From contig NZ_CAJXKQ010000012.1 of the NCBI RefSeq assembly GCF_913055835.1, positions 39,979-103,978 on the forward strand: DNA of 64,000 nucleotides. The letters are read 5' to 3'. Origin of the DNA: an uncultured Marinobacter sp. (GTDB lineage Bacteria; Pseudomonadota; Gammaproteobacteria; Pseudomonadales; Oleiphilaceae). Made by a program: the position numbers and the translations under genes. Positions 9,212 to 17,391 of the stretch are shown one piece after another (position 1 is the first letter of the stretch; each line of letters opens with the position of its first letter). The notes under the pieces were generated by a model, which was not told the DNA's origin, did no database searches, and saw nothing but the letters and a program-made list of their open reading frames with translations.

Positions 9212-9634
9212 TCACCAGAGTGACCAGCCACCGTCTTCCTCTTCTTCAATGGCGTCATCCTGCTCGGGCTCGGGAGCCGAGGTTTCCGCCGCAGAAGAAG
9301 CCGACTCCTGAGTCGGAGCGCTGCTGGATCCGGTGGACTGCGCTGACGCGGCCACCTGAACCGAAATCATGCCCAGGGCTTCCTTGGTTGGGTCGTCCAG
9401 GATACCGGTAGCCTGAAGACCGTTATCCTGTTGGAACCGGGTCAGCGCCGACCGGGTTGAGTCATCCATCTGCGGGCTGACATTGGTAATGTCGTAGCCT
9501 GCTCCGTAAAGCGCGTTCTTGAGTGCAACGATCTCATCCGCGAAGGCCGCAGGGGCAAAGCCCAGTGTGACCGCCAATCCGGCCGCAGCGGCCAGGCGTC
9601 CCAGTCGGGTAGTTGCTTTTCTCATGGTACTCAC
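9212..9634 (-). CDS. Exported peptidoglycan-binding-domain protein, small
   Basis: This 140-residue protein has an N-terminal signal peptide (basic start, hydrophobic core LAAAAGLAVTLGFAPAAFA). A single PG_binding_1-type domain follows at about 35-90, recognisable from LKNALYGAGYDI...TRSALTRFQQDNGLQATGILDDPTKEAL. A Ser/Ala-rich, strongly acidic tail ends in DDAIEEEEDGGWSLW. It has no catalytic domain, so it is probably a periplasmic wall-binding or accessory protein. The GTG at 9634 has AGGAG seven bases upstream; an in-frame ATG at 9625 is an alternative. The precise role is unknown. Confidence 0.8.
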   Translation of the reverse strand: MSTMRKATTRLGRLAAAAGLAVTLGFAPAAFADEIVALKNALYGAGYDITNVSPQMDDSTRSALTRFQQDNGLQATGILDDPTKEALGMISVQVAASAQSTGSSSAPTQESASSAAETSAPEPEQDDAIEEEEDGGWSLW

Positions 9635-9747
9635 CTGCTTACTCCTGATATCTCGCCGATATCCGTTTCTTTCTTGTTATGTGGTGCCTATCTCCACAGG
9701 CTGGGGCAAACGGGTAAAAGCCTACCATACTTTTGTCGTATGTCGCC

Positions 9748-10863
9748 TTACCGGACATCATGTCCCGTTTTCCTGCCGGACTCCTGCGTCTCATCGTCCA
9801 CACTGGCCGGCGAGCGGTGGGCCTCTTCACTGAACTCACGGATGAAGATTCCCCAGAAAGCCATGAACAGAGCCGCCACCAATGGTCCCATTACAAAACC
9901 GTTGATGCCGAACATGACGATACCGCCCAGGGTTGATAACAGAACAATGTAGTCCGGCAGCTTGGTATCGCGACCCACCAGTACCGGGCGCAGCAGGTTA
10001 TCCGCCAGCCCGATGACCACCACTCCGAAAGCGGTCAGCACCACCGCTTCGATCACATCTCCGACGGCCGCCAGGTAGATGGCGGCCGGCACCCAGACCA
10101 ATGCGGCACCTACCGCCGGTAAAAGCGATACAATCGCCATCACGACACCCCAGAGCAAGGCGCCAGAGATCCCGAGTATCCAGAAAATCAGCCCGCCCAG
10201 GGCCCCCTGGATGATTGCAATCAGCAGGTTTCCCTTAACGGTCGCCCGGGTCACCTCCGCGAACTTGGCAAACAGCAATCGCTCCCGCTCATCACCGAGC
10301 GGGAGTGCCCGGATGATCAGTTCTACCAGCGCACTGCCATCCCGCAGCAGGAAGAACGCCAGATACACCATCAATGCAAGGCCCAGGAAAAACTGGAAGG
10401 TATTCTGGCCCACGCCCAGTGCCTGCTTGCCAAGGAACTGGCTACCGCCGACAAAAATGCTCACGGCCCTGTCCCTGAGTTCTGCAAAGCTGATATCAAA
10501 CTGTGCCAGGAACGCCTGAATCGCGGGAAAAGACTGATTGACCCGATCAATGTACTCGCCGGGCCGTATTTCACCGCTCTGGATCTGCTGGTAGAGCGCG
10601 ACGCCCTCGGCAACCAGGGATGTCACCAGGATCAGCACCGGGATAACGACGATGAACATGCAAATGCACAGGGTGATCAGCGCATTCACATTGGGCCGGT
10701 CACCCAGTTTACGCACGAGCAGTTGCTGCACGGGATGAAAAATCAGAGCGATGGCGACCGCCCAGAATATGGGCCCGAAAAACGGCTTCATGAGAAACAC
10801 GAAGGCAAGGGAAACGCCAATCAGCAACGCCAGAAAAGTCCGTGTTTCGAGTTTTGCGTACAT
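9748..10863 (-). CDS. AI-2E family transporter (PerM/YdiK-like permease)
   Basis: This 371-residue inner membrane protein has the pattern of the AI-2E exporter superfamily. There is a pair of N-terminal helices (LALLIGVSLAFVFLMKPFFGPIFWAVAIALIF), a long central loop domain, and a helical bundle containing KGNLLIAIIQGALGGLIFWILGI and the loop PAVGAALVWVPAAIYL. A further helix near the end contains GINGFVMGPLVAALFMAFWGIF. The family name comes from TqsA, but most members have unknown substrates, and Na+/H+ antiport is reported for some. The tail is hydrophilic and Arg-rich. It stands alone, divergent from the gene at 10991. Confidence 0.88.
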   Translation of the reverse strand: MYAKLETRTFLALLIGVSLAFVFLMKPFFGPIFWAVAIALIFHPVQQLLVRKLGDRPNVNALITLCICMFIVVIPVLILVTSLVAEGVALYQQIQSGEIRPGEYIDRVNQSFPAIQAFLAQFDISFAELRDRAVSIFVGGSQFLGKQALGVGQNTFQFFLGLALMVYLAFFLLRDGSALVELIIRALPLGDERERLLFAKFAEVTRATVKGNLLIAIIQGALGGLIFWILGISGALLWGVVMAIVSLLPAVGAALVWVPAAIYLAAVGDVIEAVVLTAFGVVVIGLADNLLRPVLVGRDTKLPDYIVLLSTLGGIVMFGINGFVMGPLVAALFMAFWGIFIREFSEEAHRSPASVDDETQESGRKTGHDVR

Positions 10864-10990
10864 AGTCTTTGCGGTTCCCCGATGTTGGTTCTGCGTTTTA
10901 CCGAGCCATTCTACCCTACCACGCTGTCGTGGCCACTGTAGCGCTCTTCAGGTTATAGTGGACGGTTGTTGTTCAACTAATAGACAGGTC

Positions 10991-11341
10991 ATGTTGTTGG
11001 AACTGGAAACCTTCACCGTCGAAACAGCCCTGGACGCGGCCACGCAGCTGCGCAAGGTACTGGCCGCCAGAACTCACCGGCGCAAGGTGATGGGCCAGGA
11101 GGTGGTAGTGCCCGGCCAACTCGGCGAAGCCCTGCAGTTGCCACGGATTATCAACCGGCTTCAGAGCAAACAACAGCGACAGCGGGACCTTGGCCTTGAG
11201 GATTTCCAGGAGCTCTGGCCTACCCTGTCGCCAAAGACACGGGAGAGAGTGCTGGAGGCGATTGGCTGGTACGATCCGAAGGAGCTTGACTGGGATGACA
11301 AACGCTCCAACCGCCGGCCACTGGTCGATCCAGACAGTTAA
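10991..11341 (+). CDS. Hypothetical protein, 116 residues
   Basis: I do not recognise this protein. It is hydrophilic and probably cytoplasmic, with no signal peptide or membrane segment. It has a basic central part (RTHRRKVMGQEV, RLQSKQQRQRDL) and an acidic C-terminal part (WYDPKELDWDDK). The ATG at 10991 gives a protein starting MLLELETFTVETALDAA; the open frame extends back to 10751 but would overlap the divergent permease gene. A TATAGT about 35 bases upstream could be the -10. The codon use looks like its neighbours, and the ordered helical pattern makes a real gene likely. Confidence 0.65.
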   Translation: MLLELETFTVETALDAATQLRKVLAARTHRRKVMGQEVVVPGQLGEALQLPRIINRLQSKQQRQRDLGLEDFQELWPTLSPKTRERVLEAIGWYDPKELDWDDKRSNRRPLVDPDS

Positions 11342-11357
11342 GCCGTATTAATACGGC
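11342..11357. repeat. Perfect 16-bp palindrome, candidate operator
   Basis: GCCGTATTAATACGGC is perfectly self-complementary with no loop. It begins at the base after the stop codon of the 116-residue gene and ends 60 bases before the start of the Cys-rich gene. A CATACT that could be a -10 lies downstream, with the palindrome over the expected -35 position, as for a repressor site. No T-run follows, so it is not a terminator. Confidence 0.5.
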
Positions 11358-11416
11358 AACCTGACTTTGAAATGTCATACTTGGCCCATATGTTGGGCAG
11401 TATCAGGAGGATATTT

Positions 11417-11665
11417 ATGACTCAACCACAGCATTACACGGCACTTCTGGCTGAGGGCAGCGCGGTTCCCACCCTGCTGTGCGGCCACTGCCACTCGATT
11501 CTCTCCAGGGCCCGCATTTTCCGGAATCAGGGCGACCAGCACCAGAATATGGAATGCCGGACCATTGGCCTTTGTTCAGCCGACGATTGCGGTGCAGTCA
11601 ATTGCTGCGACGAGGCTCTGGCCCACGTAGACAACCCCGAGCGACTGTTCGGCATCGCGTCCTGA
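11417..11665 (+). CDS. Cys-rich small protein, unknown
   Basis: I do not recognise this 82-residue protein. It has seven cysteines: a C22-GH-C25-H motif, then Cys47, Cys53, Cys58 and the pair Cys63-Cys64. This spacing suggests a metal site (zinc or iron-sulfur), but that is inference. It has no signal peptide or membrane segment. The start is well supported by AGGAGG six bases before the ATG at 11417. It lies alone after a 16-bp palindrome and before the dehalogenase-like gene, with no operon link visible. Confidence 0.75.
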   Translation: MTQPQHYTALLAEGSAVPTLLCGHCHSILSRARIFRNQGDQHQNMECRTIGLCSADDCGAVNCCDEALAHVDNPERLFGIAS

Positions 11666-11748
11666 TTCAAAGCGGCAACGCTCTGTTACGCAACTCAAAC
11701 ACACAAATTTTCCATCTGCTTTATCCTGATATTCGACGATTGTAGTAG

Positions 11749-11770
11749 GGCATCCTGATCACCGGATGCC
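11749..11770. promoter_or_regulatory. Hairpin or operator in the dehalogenase leader
   Basis: The inverted repeat GGCATCC-N8-GGATGCC lies 43-64 bases before the dehalogenase-like start. It has no following T-run, so it is either a leader hairpin or a protein-binding site. The evidence is sequence symmetry only. Confidence 0.35.
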
Positions 11771-11812
11771 GCCCGGCAATCACGCAACCAATCAGTCAGG
11801 ACAGTCGATGGC

Positions 11813-12712
11813 ATGCGTATTCTGAGAACCGATGAAGCCCGCTTCGCAGGTCTTCCGGATTACCCTTTTGCTCCAAATCATTTTGACGTAGAACCCGGGC
11901 TCCGGATGCACTACGTTGACGAAGGCCCGCGAGGCGCGTCGCCGGTACTCATGCTCCATGGCGAACCTTCCTGGTCCTATCTTTACCGGCACATGATTCC
12001 CCTGGTGGCAAATGCCGGGCATCGGGTGCTGGCTCCGGATCTGATTGGCTTCGGTAAATCCGACAAACCGGCCTCGATCGCTGACTACAGCTACGGCCGC
12101 CATCTGGCATGGCTGGCAAGCTGGCTGGAACAGCTGGACCTCAGCAACATCACCCTGGTGTGCCAGAACTGGGGGTCACTGCTGGGCCTGCGCCTGGCGG
12201 CCGAACACCGACAGCGCTTCAGTCGCATTATCGTGGGGAATGGTATGCTGCCAACCGGCGAGGCACCCGTTCCTGCGGTGTTTTCCATCTGGAAGGCCTT
12301 CGCCACGCATAGCCCCTGGTTCCCGGTTGGGCGCATCGTGCAACTGGGCACCGATCGCACGCTGAGCAAGGCTGAGCTTGCGGCCTATGAGGCGCCTTTC
12401 CCCTTAGCGGAGTTCAAGGCAGGCGCCAGAGCGTTTCCAAAGCTGGTACCCACGGAGCCGGGCACGCCGGACAGCGATGCTAACAAGGCCGCCTGGGAGG
12501 TGCTTGAAAGGTGGAAAAAACCATTCATTACCTGCTTCAGCAGCGGCGACCCGATTACCAGGGGCGGAGACCGGCATATGCAGCGTCGGATTCCCGGTGC
12601 CCACGGCCAACCTCACATCACGCTCCGGGGCGGGCACTTTTTGCAGGAAGATTCGCCTGAAGATTTCGCCCGCATTATCATTGATGCACTGAAATCGGAA
12701 ATGGCGGCCTGA
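11813..12712 (+). CDS. Haloalkane dehalogenase-like alpha/beta hydrolase with Asn at the nucleophile position
   Basis: This 299-residue protein is close in pattern to class I haloalkane dehalogenases such as DhlA. It has the GLPDYPFAPN start, HGEPSWSYLYR at 49-59 (oxyanion region), and the nucleophile elbow LVCQNWGSLLGL at 115-126. An acid position follows at Asp246 in SSGDPITRGGD, and a catalytic His at 275 in RGGHFLQED. In active enzymes the elbow reads QDW; here codon 119 (12167-12169) is AAC, Asn, while Trp120 is kept. Dehalogenase activity is therefore uncertain as encoded. The start at 11813 has AGGA eleven bases upstream. The gene ends inside its own hairpin terminator. Confidence 0.9.
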   Translation: MRILRTDEARFAGLPDYPFAPNHFDVEPGLRMHYVDEGPRGASPVLMLHGEPSWSYLYRHMIPLVANAGHRVLAPDLIGFGKSDKPASIADYSYGRHLAWLASWLEQLDLSNITLVCQNWGSLLGLRLAAEHRQRFSRIIVGNGMLPTGEAPVPAVFSIWKAFATHSPWFPVGRIVQLGTDRTLSKAELAAYEAPFPLAEFKAGARAFPKLVPTEPGTPDSDANKAAWEVLERWKKPFITCFSSGDPITRGGDRHMQRRIPGAHGQPHITLRGGHFLQEDSPEDFARIIIDALKSEMAA

Positions 12713-12722
12713 GCCGCCTTTT
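12703..12722 (+). terminator. Terminator overlapping the dehalogenase stop codon
   Basis: GGCGGC, loop CTGA, GCCGCC, then TTTT. The TGA in the loop is the stop codon of the dehalogenase-like gene, so the last codons and the terminator stem share bases. Confidence 0.7.
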
Positions 12723-12725
12723 CTA

Positions 12726-13514
12726 CTAACCGAAAACGGTTACCGTCTGACGGCTCAGCGCCACCAGTTCGCCCTTCGCCGTCCATATCCCGGCCTGGGT
12801 ATGACCATAACCTGCGCCCGCCTGATCAATGCCAACCTTGTAAAGGAGCCAATCACCCGGCTCCATGACCGGCCTCGGGTGTACGATATCCAGCGCCCAG
12901 CTCAGGGAACTGGTTCGCACCCGCTGTTTTACATACGGCAGTACTGCCGGGGGCCAGGCATCAACCAGGGCAACAATATGGGCGTCCGAGAATGACTCCG
13001 GGGTTTTCCGGAACTGCATCCAGCCGCCAAGTTCCCGGCCGCCCTTGCCACTGAACGGCAGGTTGCCAAAGGCCCAGCGCATCTCTATTTGCTGGATGAA
13101 TTCCGGAGTGACTCCTTCGATGTAATCCAGGCCGGGACATTGATCGACCGGTGGTGCCTCGGGCGCCGGAATGGCATCCACCTGAACCGCCGACTCCCGG
13201 TCGCCGCCAAAGCTGGCCAGGCATACCAGCCGGGTTTCTCCTTTCTGGACGATGCGCCCTTGTACCTGACTGACCGCCTTACCCTCGCGCAGAATCTCAG
13301 CCTCGAAACCGGCCGGAATTTCCGGCTCCACAGGGCCCACGAAAGAGACCTGCAATGACCGCATCGCCCGGCCCCCGGCAACAAGCTTCTCCATTCGCTC
13401 GAACATCAACGCGGCCGTGAGACCACCGAAAGTGGCCCTGCCCTGGGACCAGCTTTCGGGCATTACCAGCACCTCACTGCCACGGGCCGTCCGTAGTAAT
13501 TCATCAAAGGTCAT
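12726..13514 (-). CDS. Acyl-CoA thioesterase family protein (double hotdog)
   Basis: This 262-residue protein has two hotdog-like halves as in TesB/4HBT_3 thioesterases. The N-terminal half has SWSQGRATFGGLTAALMFERM and LQVSFVGPVEP. The C-terminal half has RTSSLSWALDIVHP and GYGHTQAGIWTAKGELVALSRQTV. Such enzymes hydrolyse acyl-CoA thioesters, but the substrate cannot be read from sequence. The ATG at 13514 follows AGGAACTTGAG. It converges on the dehalogenase-like gene, 13 bases away, with the terminator between them. Confidence 0.85.
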   Translation of the reverse strand: MTFDELLRTARGSEVLVMPESWSQGRATFGGLTAALMFERMEKLVAGGRAMRSLQVSFVGPVEPEIPAGFEAEILREGKAVSQVQGRIVQKGETRLVCLASFGGDRESAVQVDAIPAPEAPPVDQCPGLDYIEGVTPEFIQQIEMRWAFGNLPFSGKGGRELGGWMQFRKTPESFSDAHIVALVDAWPPAVLPYVKQRVRTSSLSWALDIVHPRPVMEPGDWLLYKVGIDQAGAGYGHTQAGIWTAKGELVALSRQTVTVFG

Positions 13515-13649
13515 CTCAAGTTCCTGTTAGCAACCTATCGGGATAAATACGAAGCCTGCCCAAGATCGGACAGCAACGCAATGGCCTGTCCCCGGCAACT
13601 ACCTACAGACCTGGCAGGGTTTTGCGTATTAAAGGAGCAATAAAACCGC

Positions 13650-13655
13650 TATAAT
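13650..13655 (+). promoter_or_regulatory. Candidate -10 of the DEAD-box helicase gene
   Basis: A perfect TATAAT with a poor -35 (TATTAA at 17 bases). It would give a leader of roughly 50 bases before the helicase start at 13713. Confidence 0.45.
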
Positions 13656-13712
13656 GGCGGCACATCACGCATTGCCCGGCAATGCTCTACCTCCCGAATT
13701 CCGAGTGAATCA

Positions 13713-15239
13713 ATGTCTGAATTGTCCTTTGCCGAACTGGGGCTTGATCCAGCCGTACTTGAAGCTGTGTCCTCCGTTGGCTATGAAACCCCGTCTCCCA
13801 TCCAGGCCCAGTCTATTCCAGCGCTGCTTTCCGGCAATCATCTGCTGGGCGTGGCCCAGACGGGTACCGGTAAAACTGCAGCGTTCGCACTGCCTCTGCT
13901 GAGCCGGATTGACGCCTCCGTGACCGACCCCCAGATTCTGGTTCTGGCGCCAACCCGGGAACTGGCCATTCAGGTGGCTGAAGCCTTTACCACCTACGCC
14001 AGCAAGTTCCGGAACTTCCATGTTCTGCCGATCTACGGCGGCCAGGATTTTTATCCCCAGATCAAGGGGCTTCGCCGTGGTGCCCAGGTGATTGTGGGCA
14101 CTCCGGGGCGCATGCTCGACCACCTGCGCAAGGGCACTCTGAAACTGGACAGCCTGAAGGCACTGGTTCTGGACGAAGCCGATGAAATGCTGCGTATGGG
14201 CTTCATCGACGACGTGGAAGCGATTCTGGCCAAGACACCGGAGAACTGCCAACGCGCCCTGTTCTCGGCCACCATGCCGCCGCAGATCAAGAAAGTTGCC
14301 CAGACCTACCTGCGTAACGCCACGGAAGTCCGCATTGAAAGCGAGACCCGCACGGTCGAGCGCATTTCCCAGTTCGTTCTGCCGGTGTATGCCGAGCGCA
14401 AACTCGACGCCCTGACCCGGATCCTCGAGGTGGAGCCGTTTGACGCGTCGATCATCTTCGTGCGCACCAAGGCGGAAACCACACTGCTGGCCGAGAAGCT
14501 GTCGGCACGCGGACACGCGGTGGCACCGCTGAACGGCGATCTGAACCAGCGCCAGCGCGAACAGACCGTTGAGGACCTCAAGCGCAGCAAGAAAGACATC
14601 ATCGTCGCCACGGACGTCGCCGCCCGCGGGCTGGACGTACCCCGTATCACCCACGTGATCAACTACGATGTGCCTTACGACACCGAAGCCTACATTCATC
14701 GCGTCGGCCGCACCGGTCGTGCGGGACGGGAAGGCAAGGCCATACTGCTGGTCACGCCCCGCGAGCGGAGCTGGCTGCGCACCCTGGAGCGGGCCACCAA
14801 CTCCCCGATGCAGGCCTATGAGCTGCCGTCACCGGTTGAACTGAAAAAAATGCGGGAGCAGCAGTTTGAAACCCAGCTGCTGGCCTTCGCTGAAGACAAG
14901 AAGCTGGCCAAGACCATGGCTCTGCTGGACGAGATTGCCGAACGCAACGAAATGGATATGGCCATGGTGGCCGGTGCATTGGCCTGCTGGATGGAAGCGG
15001 CCCAACCCGGTTCCCTGCCCCTGGAGCAGCCGGAGGCTCTGCCGGTGGTCTCAGCCACCCCGCCACCGCGTCGCGACCGCAAGGGTGGCCGCCCGGGCGA
15101 TAACCGCAAAGGCCCGAAAGGCGGGTTCAAAAAAGGACCAAAGGGGCGCGGAGGCCCCGGACCGAAGGGTAAGCCCCCCGGCAAGGGCGGCAAACCATCA
15201 GGCAAGCGCCCGCCGCGTCAGGCTGACGCCAAGCGCTGA
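13713..15239 (+). CDS. DEAD-box RNA helicase (DeaD/CsdA-like core, short form)
   Basis: This 508-residue ATP-dependent RNA helicase has all the core motifs in order: Q motif PSPIQAQSIP, AQTGTGKT, PTRELA, TPGR, DEAD, SAT, ATDVAARGLDV and HRVGRTGRAG within residues 1-355. The core looks like DeaD/CsdA, but the protein is shorter than that family's usual 600 or so residues. I see no DbpA-type RNA-binding domain. Instead it ends in a Gly/Lys/Pro/Arg-rich, disordered basic tail from about 452. A role in ribosome assembly or cold-related RNA unwinding is likely from the family. Its last 22 bases overlap the convergent folA gene. Confidence 0.95.
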   Translation: MSELSFAELGLDPAVLEAVSSVGYETPSPIQAQSIPALLSGNHLLGVAQTGTGKTAAFALPLLSRIDASVTDPQILVLAPTRELAIQVAEAFTTYASKFRNFHVLPIYGGQDFYPQIKGLRRGAQVIVGTPGRMLDHLRKGTLKLDSLKALVLDEADEMLRMGFIDDVEAILAKTPENCQRALFSATMPPQIKKVAQTYLRNATEVRIESETRTVERISQFVLPVYAERKLDALTRILEVEPFDASIIFVRTKAETTLLAEKLSARGHAVAPLNGDLNQRQREQTVEDLKRSKKDIIVATDVAARGLDVPRITHVINYDVPYDTEAYIHRVGRTGRAGREGKAILLVTPRERSWLRTLERATNSPMQAYELPSPVELKKMREQQFETQLLAFAEDKKLAKTMALLDEIAERNEMDMAMVAGALACWMEAAQPGSLPLEQPEALPVVSATPPPRRDRKGGRPGDNRKGPKGGFKKGPKGRGGPGPKGKPPGKGGKPSGKRPPRQADAKR

Positions 15240-15733
15240 TAGACGACGAAGCTGTAGTCGTATGGATTGTTATCGGACGCGGAGAAATCCTCCCGTCCGA
15301 TTTCTTCCCACTCATCCCAGTTCACTTCCGGAAAAAACGCATCCCCGTCCACCTCGGCGTGCACCTGGGTGATGTACATACGATCCACCAGGGGCAGCGC
15401 CTCGGCATAGATTTGCCCGCCACCGATAATCATTACCTCGTCACCACCTTCCAGCTCCGCCTGCGCCTCAGCCTTCACCAGTGCTTCGGGCAATGACTTC
15501 GCAGCCACCGTTCCGGTTGGCGCTTCCCAGGTTTCATTCCTGGAAATAACCACGTTCATCCTTCCCGGCAACGGCCGGCCGATAGAATCCCAGGTTTTAC
15601 GGCCCATGATAATCGGTTTGCCCATGGTGGCCTGTTTGAAATAACGAAGGTCACCCGGCAGATACCAGGGCAGATTGTTGTTCCGGCCAATGACCCGGTT
15701 CCGGGACATGGCGACAATCAGGGCTTTTCTCAT
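15218..15733 (-). CDS. folA: Dihydrofolate reductase
   Basis: FolA reduces dihydrofolate to tetrahydrofolate with NADPH, restoring the cofactor consumed by thymidylate synthase, whose gene precedes it by 23 bases. The 171 residues show the DHFR start ALIVAMSRNRVIGRNNNLPW, an acidic active-site residue in LPGDLRYFK (the E. coli Asp27 position), GRKTWDSIGRPLPGR and the IIGGGQIYAEAL nucleotide loop. The ATG at 15733 is preceded by AAGGCGAG. Its 3' end overlaps the end of the convergent helicase gene by 22 bases, and no terminator separates them. Confidence 0.98.
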   Translation of the reverse strand: MRKALIVAMSRNRVIGRNNNLPWYLPGDLRYFKQATMGKPIIMGRKTWDSIGRPLPGRMNVVISRNETWEAPTGTVAAKSLPEALVKAEAQAELEGGDEVMIIGGGQIYAEALPLVDRMYITQVHAEVDGDAFFPEVNWDEWEEIGREDFSASDNNPYDYSFVVYQRLASA

Positions 15734-15756
15734 GTGCTCGCCTTTTTAGAGTTCAT

Positions 15757-16596
15757 TCAGATGGCAATCGGCGCCTTGATGCCCGGATAGGGGTCGTAGC
15801 CTTCAAACTCGAAGTCTTCCAGCTCGTACTCGAAAATGCTCGCGGGCTTGCGTTTGATCAGGAGTTTCGGCAAGCCCCGCGGCTCGCGCTTCAACTGCTC
15901 GAAGACGATGTCATCGGTCAGGTGATTCTGGTACAGGTGGCAGTCGCCAAAGGTATGGACGAACTCACCTACATCCAGGTCGCACTGCTGGGCGATCATG
16001 TGTGTGAGCAAGGCATAGGAGGCGATATTGAACGGTACCCCCAGGAAAAGGTCGGCGCTGCGCTGATAGAGCTGGCACGACAGCTTGCCGTCGGCCACGT
16101 AGAACTGGAACAGGCAGTGACAGGGCGCCAGGGCCATGCGGCCCTCGCGAACATTATCCTGGGGACCAATGGATTCGTCCGGGAGTTCTGCCGGATTCCA
16201 GGCCGAGACAATCAGTCGGCGGGAATTGGGCTTGGTGCGGATTTGTTCAACCACTTCGCTGATCTGGTCGACCACCTCACCATTCGGGCACTGCCAGCTA
16301 CGCCACTGTTTTCCGTAGATGGGCCCAAGGTCACCATCTTCCAGGGCCCATTCGTTCCAGATGGAGACCTTCCGTTCCTGCAGCCAGGTGTTGTCGGTGG
16401 AGCCCCGGAGAAACCAGAGCAATTCATAAATGATGCTGCGCAGGTGGACCTTCTTGGTGGTCACCAGGGGAAAGCCTTCCTGCAGGTTGAAACGGATCTG
16501 GCGGCCAAAGACAGATCGGGTACCAACGCCGGTGCGGTCCCCCTTGTCAAATCCGTTATCGACAACGTCTTGCATCAGGTCGAGATAGGCTTTCAT
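15757..16596 (-). CDS. thyA: Thymidylate synthase
   Basis: ThyA methylates dUMP to dTMP using methylenetetrahydrofolate. At 279 residues it is slightly longer than the 264-residue E. coli enzyme, with a few extra residues around the [11 protein letters not shown] region. The active-site Cys lies in [13 protein letters not shown], dUMP binding is marked by [19 protein letters not shown], and the N-terminus has [19 protein letters not shown]. The start overlaps the lgt stop by four bases (ATGA). It is followed by folA, so lgt-thyA-folA forms one unit, a familiar proteobacterial order. Confidence 0.98.
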   Translation of the reverse strand: MKAYLDLMQDVVDNGFDKGDRTGVGTRSVFGRQIRFNLQEGFPLVTTKKVHLRSIIYELLWFLRGSTDNTWLQERKVSIWNEWALEDGDLGPIYGKQWRSWQCPNGEVVDQISEVVEQIRTKPNSRRLIVSAWNPAELPDESIGPQDNVREGRMALAPCHCLFQFYVADGKLSCQLYQRSADLFLGVPFNIASYALLTHMIAQQCDLDVGEFVHTFGDCHLYQNHLTDDIVFEQLKREPRGLPKLLIKRKPASIFEYELEDFEFEGYDPYPGIKAPIAI

Positions 16597-17384
16597 TCGG
16601 CTTGTCTCCGGTAAGCGATAAACATCAGGGCGGCGCCGGCAACAATCATCGGGAAGGACAGTACCTGCCCCATGGTTAGCCAGTCAAAAGCAAGGTAGCC
16701 CAGCTGCGGATCCGGCTGACGGACAAATTCCACCAGGAACCGGAACACGCCATAGCAGATCAGGAACAGACCGGAGACCGCCATGGTGGGCCGCTGCCTG
16801 GATGAGAACCACCAGAGGATCACGAACAGCGCCACGCCCTCCAGGGCAAACTGGTACAGCTGGGAAGGATGCCGGGCCAGCGAATCCGGCGCCGTCCGGA
16901 ACACCATGCCCCAGGCCACGTCAGTGGGCTTGCCCCACAGCTCGCCGTTGATAAAGTTTCCTATCCGCCCTGCCCCAAGACCCAGGGGCACCAGCGGGGC
17001 CACGAAATCAGCCATGCGCCAGAAACCACTGCCCACTTTGCGGCCGTACCACCACATGGCGAACATCACGCCCAGCAGACCGCCATGGAAGGACATACCG
17101 CCTTCCCAGACCCGGAGCAACCAGAGCGGGTCCGCCAGGAAGGCATCAAAGTTGTAGAACAGGACATAGCCGAATCGCCCGCCCAGGATCACCCCCAGGG
17201 CCAGGTAGAAGAGCAGGTCACCCATCTGTTCTTCGTTGATCGGTGACCAGGGTTTGCGGGTACGGATGCGCCCAAGCCACCAACCGGCCACGAAGCCGAA
17301 CAGATAGGTCAGACCGTACCAGTGGATCTTGAGGGGGCCGATGGCGATGGCCACCGGATCAATCTGGGGATGCTGCAGCATCAA
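16593..17384 (-). CDS. lgt: Prolipoprotein diacylglyceryl transferase
   Basis: Lgt transfers diacylglycerol from phosphatidylglycerol to the lipobox Cys of prelipoproteins in the inner membrane. The 263-residue protein has about seven membrane segments and the Lgt signature [13 protein letters not shown] near residue 140. It also has [18 protein letters not shown] at the start and [15 protein letters not shown]. It precedes thyA with an ATGA overlap and follows the TSUP permease gene by only seven bases. One lipoprotein client, LpoA, is encoded in the same window. Confidence 0.98.
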   Translation of the reverse strand: MMLQHPQIDPVAIAIGPLKIHWYGLTYLFGFVAGWWLGRIRTRKPWSPINEEQMGDLLFYLALGVILGGRFGYVLFYNFDAFLADPLWLLRVWEGGMSFHGGLLGVMFAMWWYGRKVGSGFWRMADFVAPLVPLGLGAGRIGNFINGELWGKPTDVAWGMVFRTAPDSLARHPSQLYQFALEGVALFVILWWFSSRQRPTMAVSGLFLICYGVFRFLVEFVRQPDPQLGYLAFDWLTMGQVLSFPMIVAGAALMFIAYRRQAE

Positions 17385-17391
17385 CTACCTC

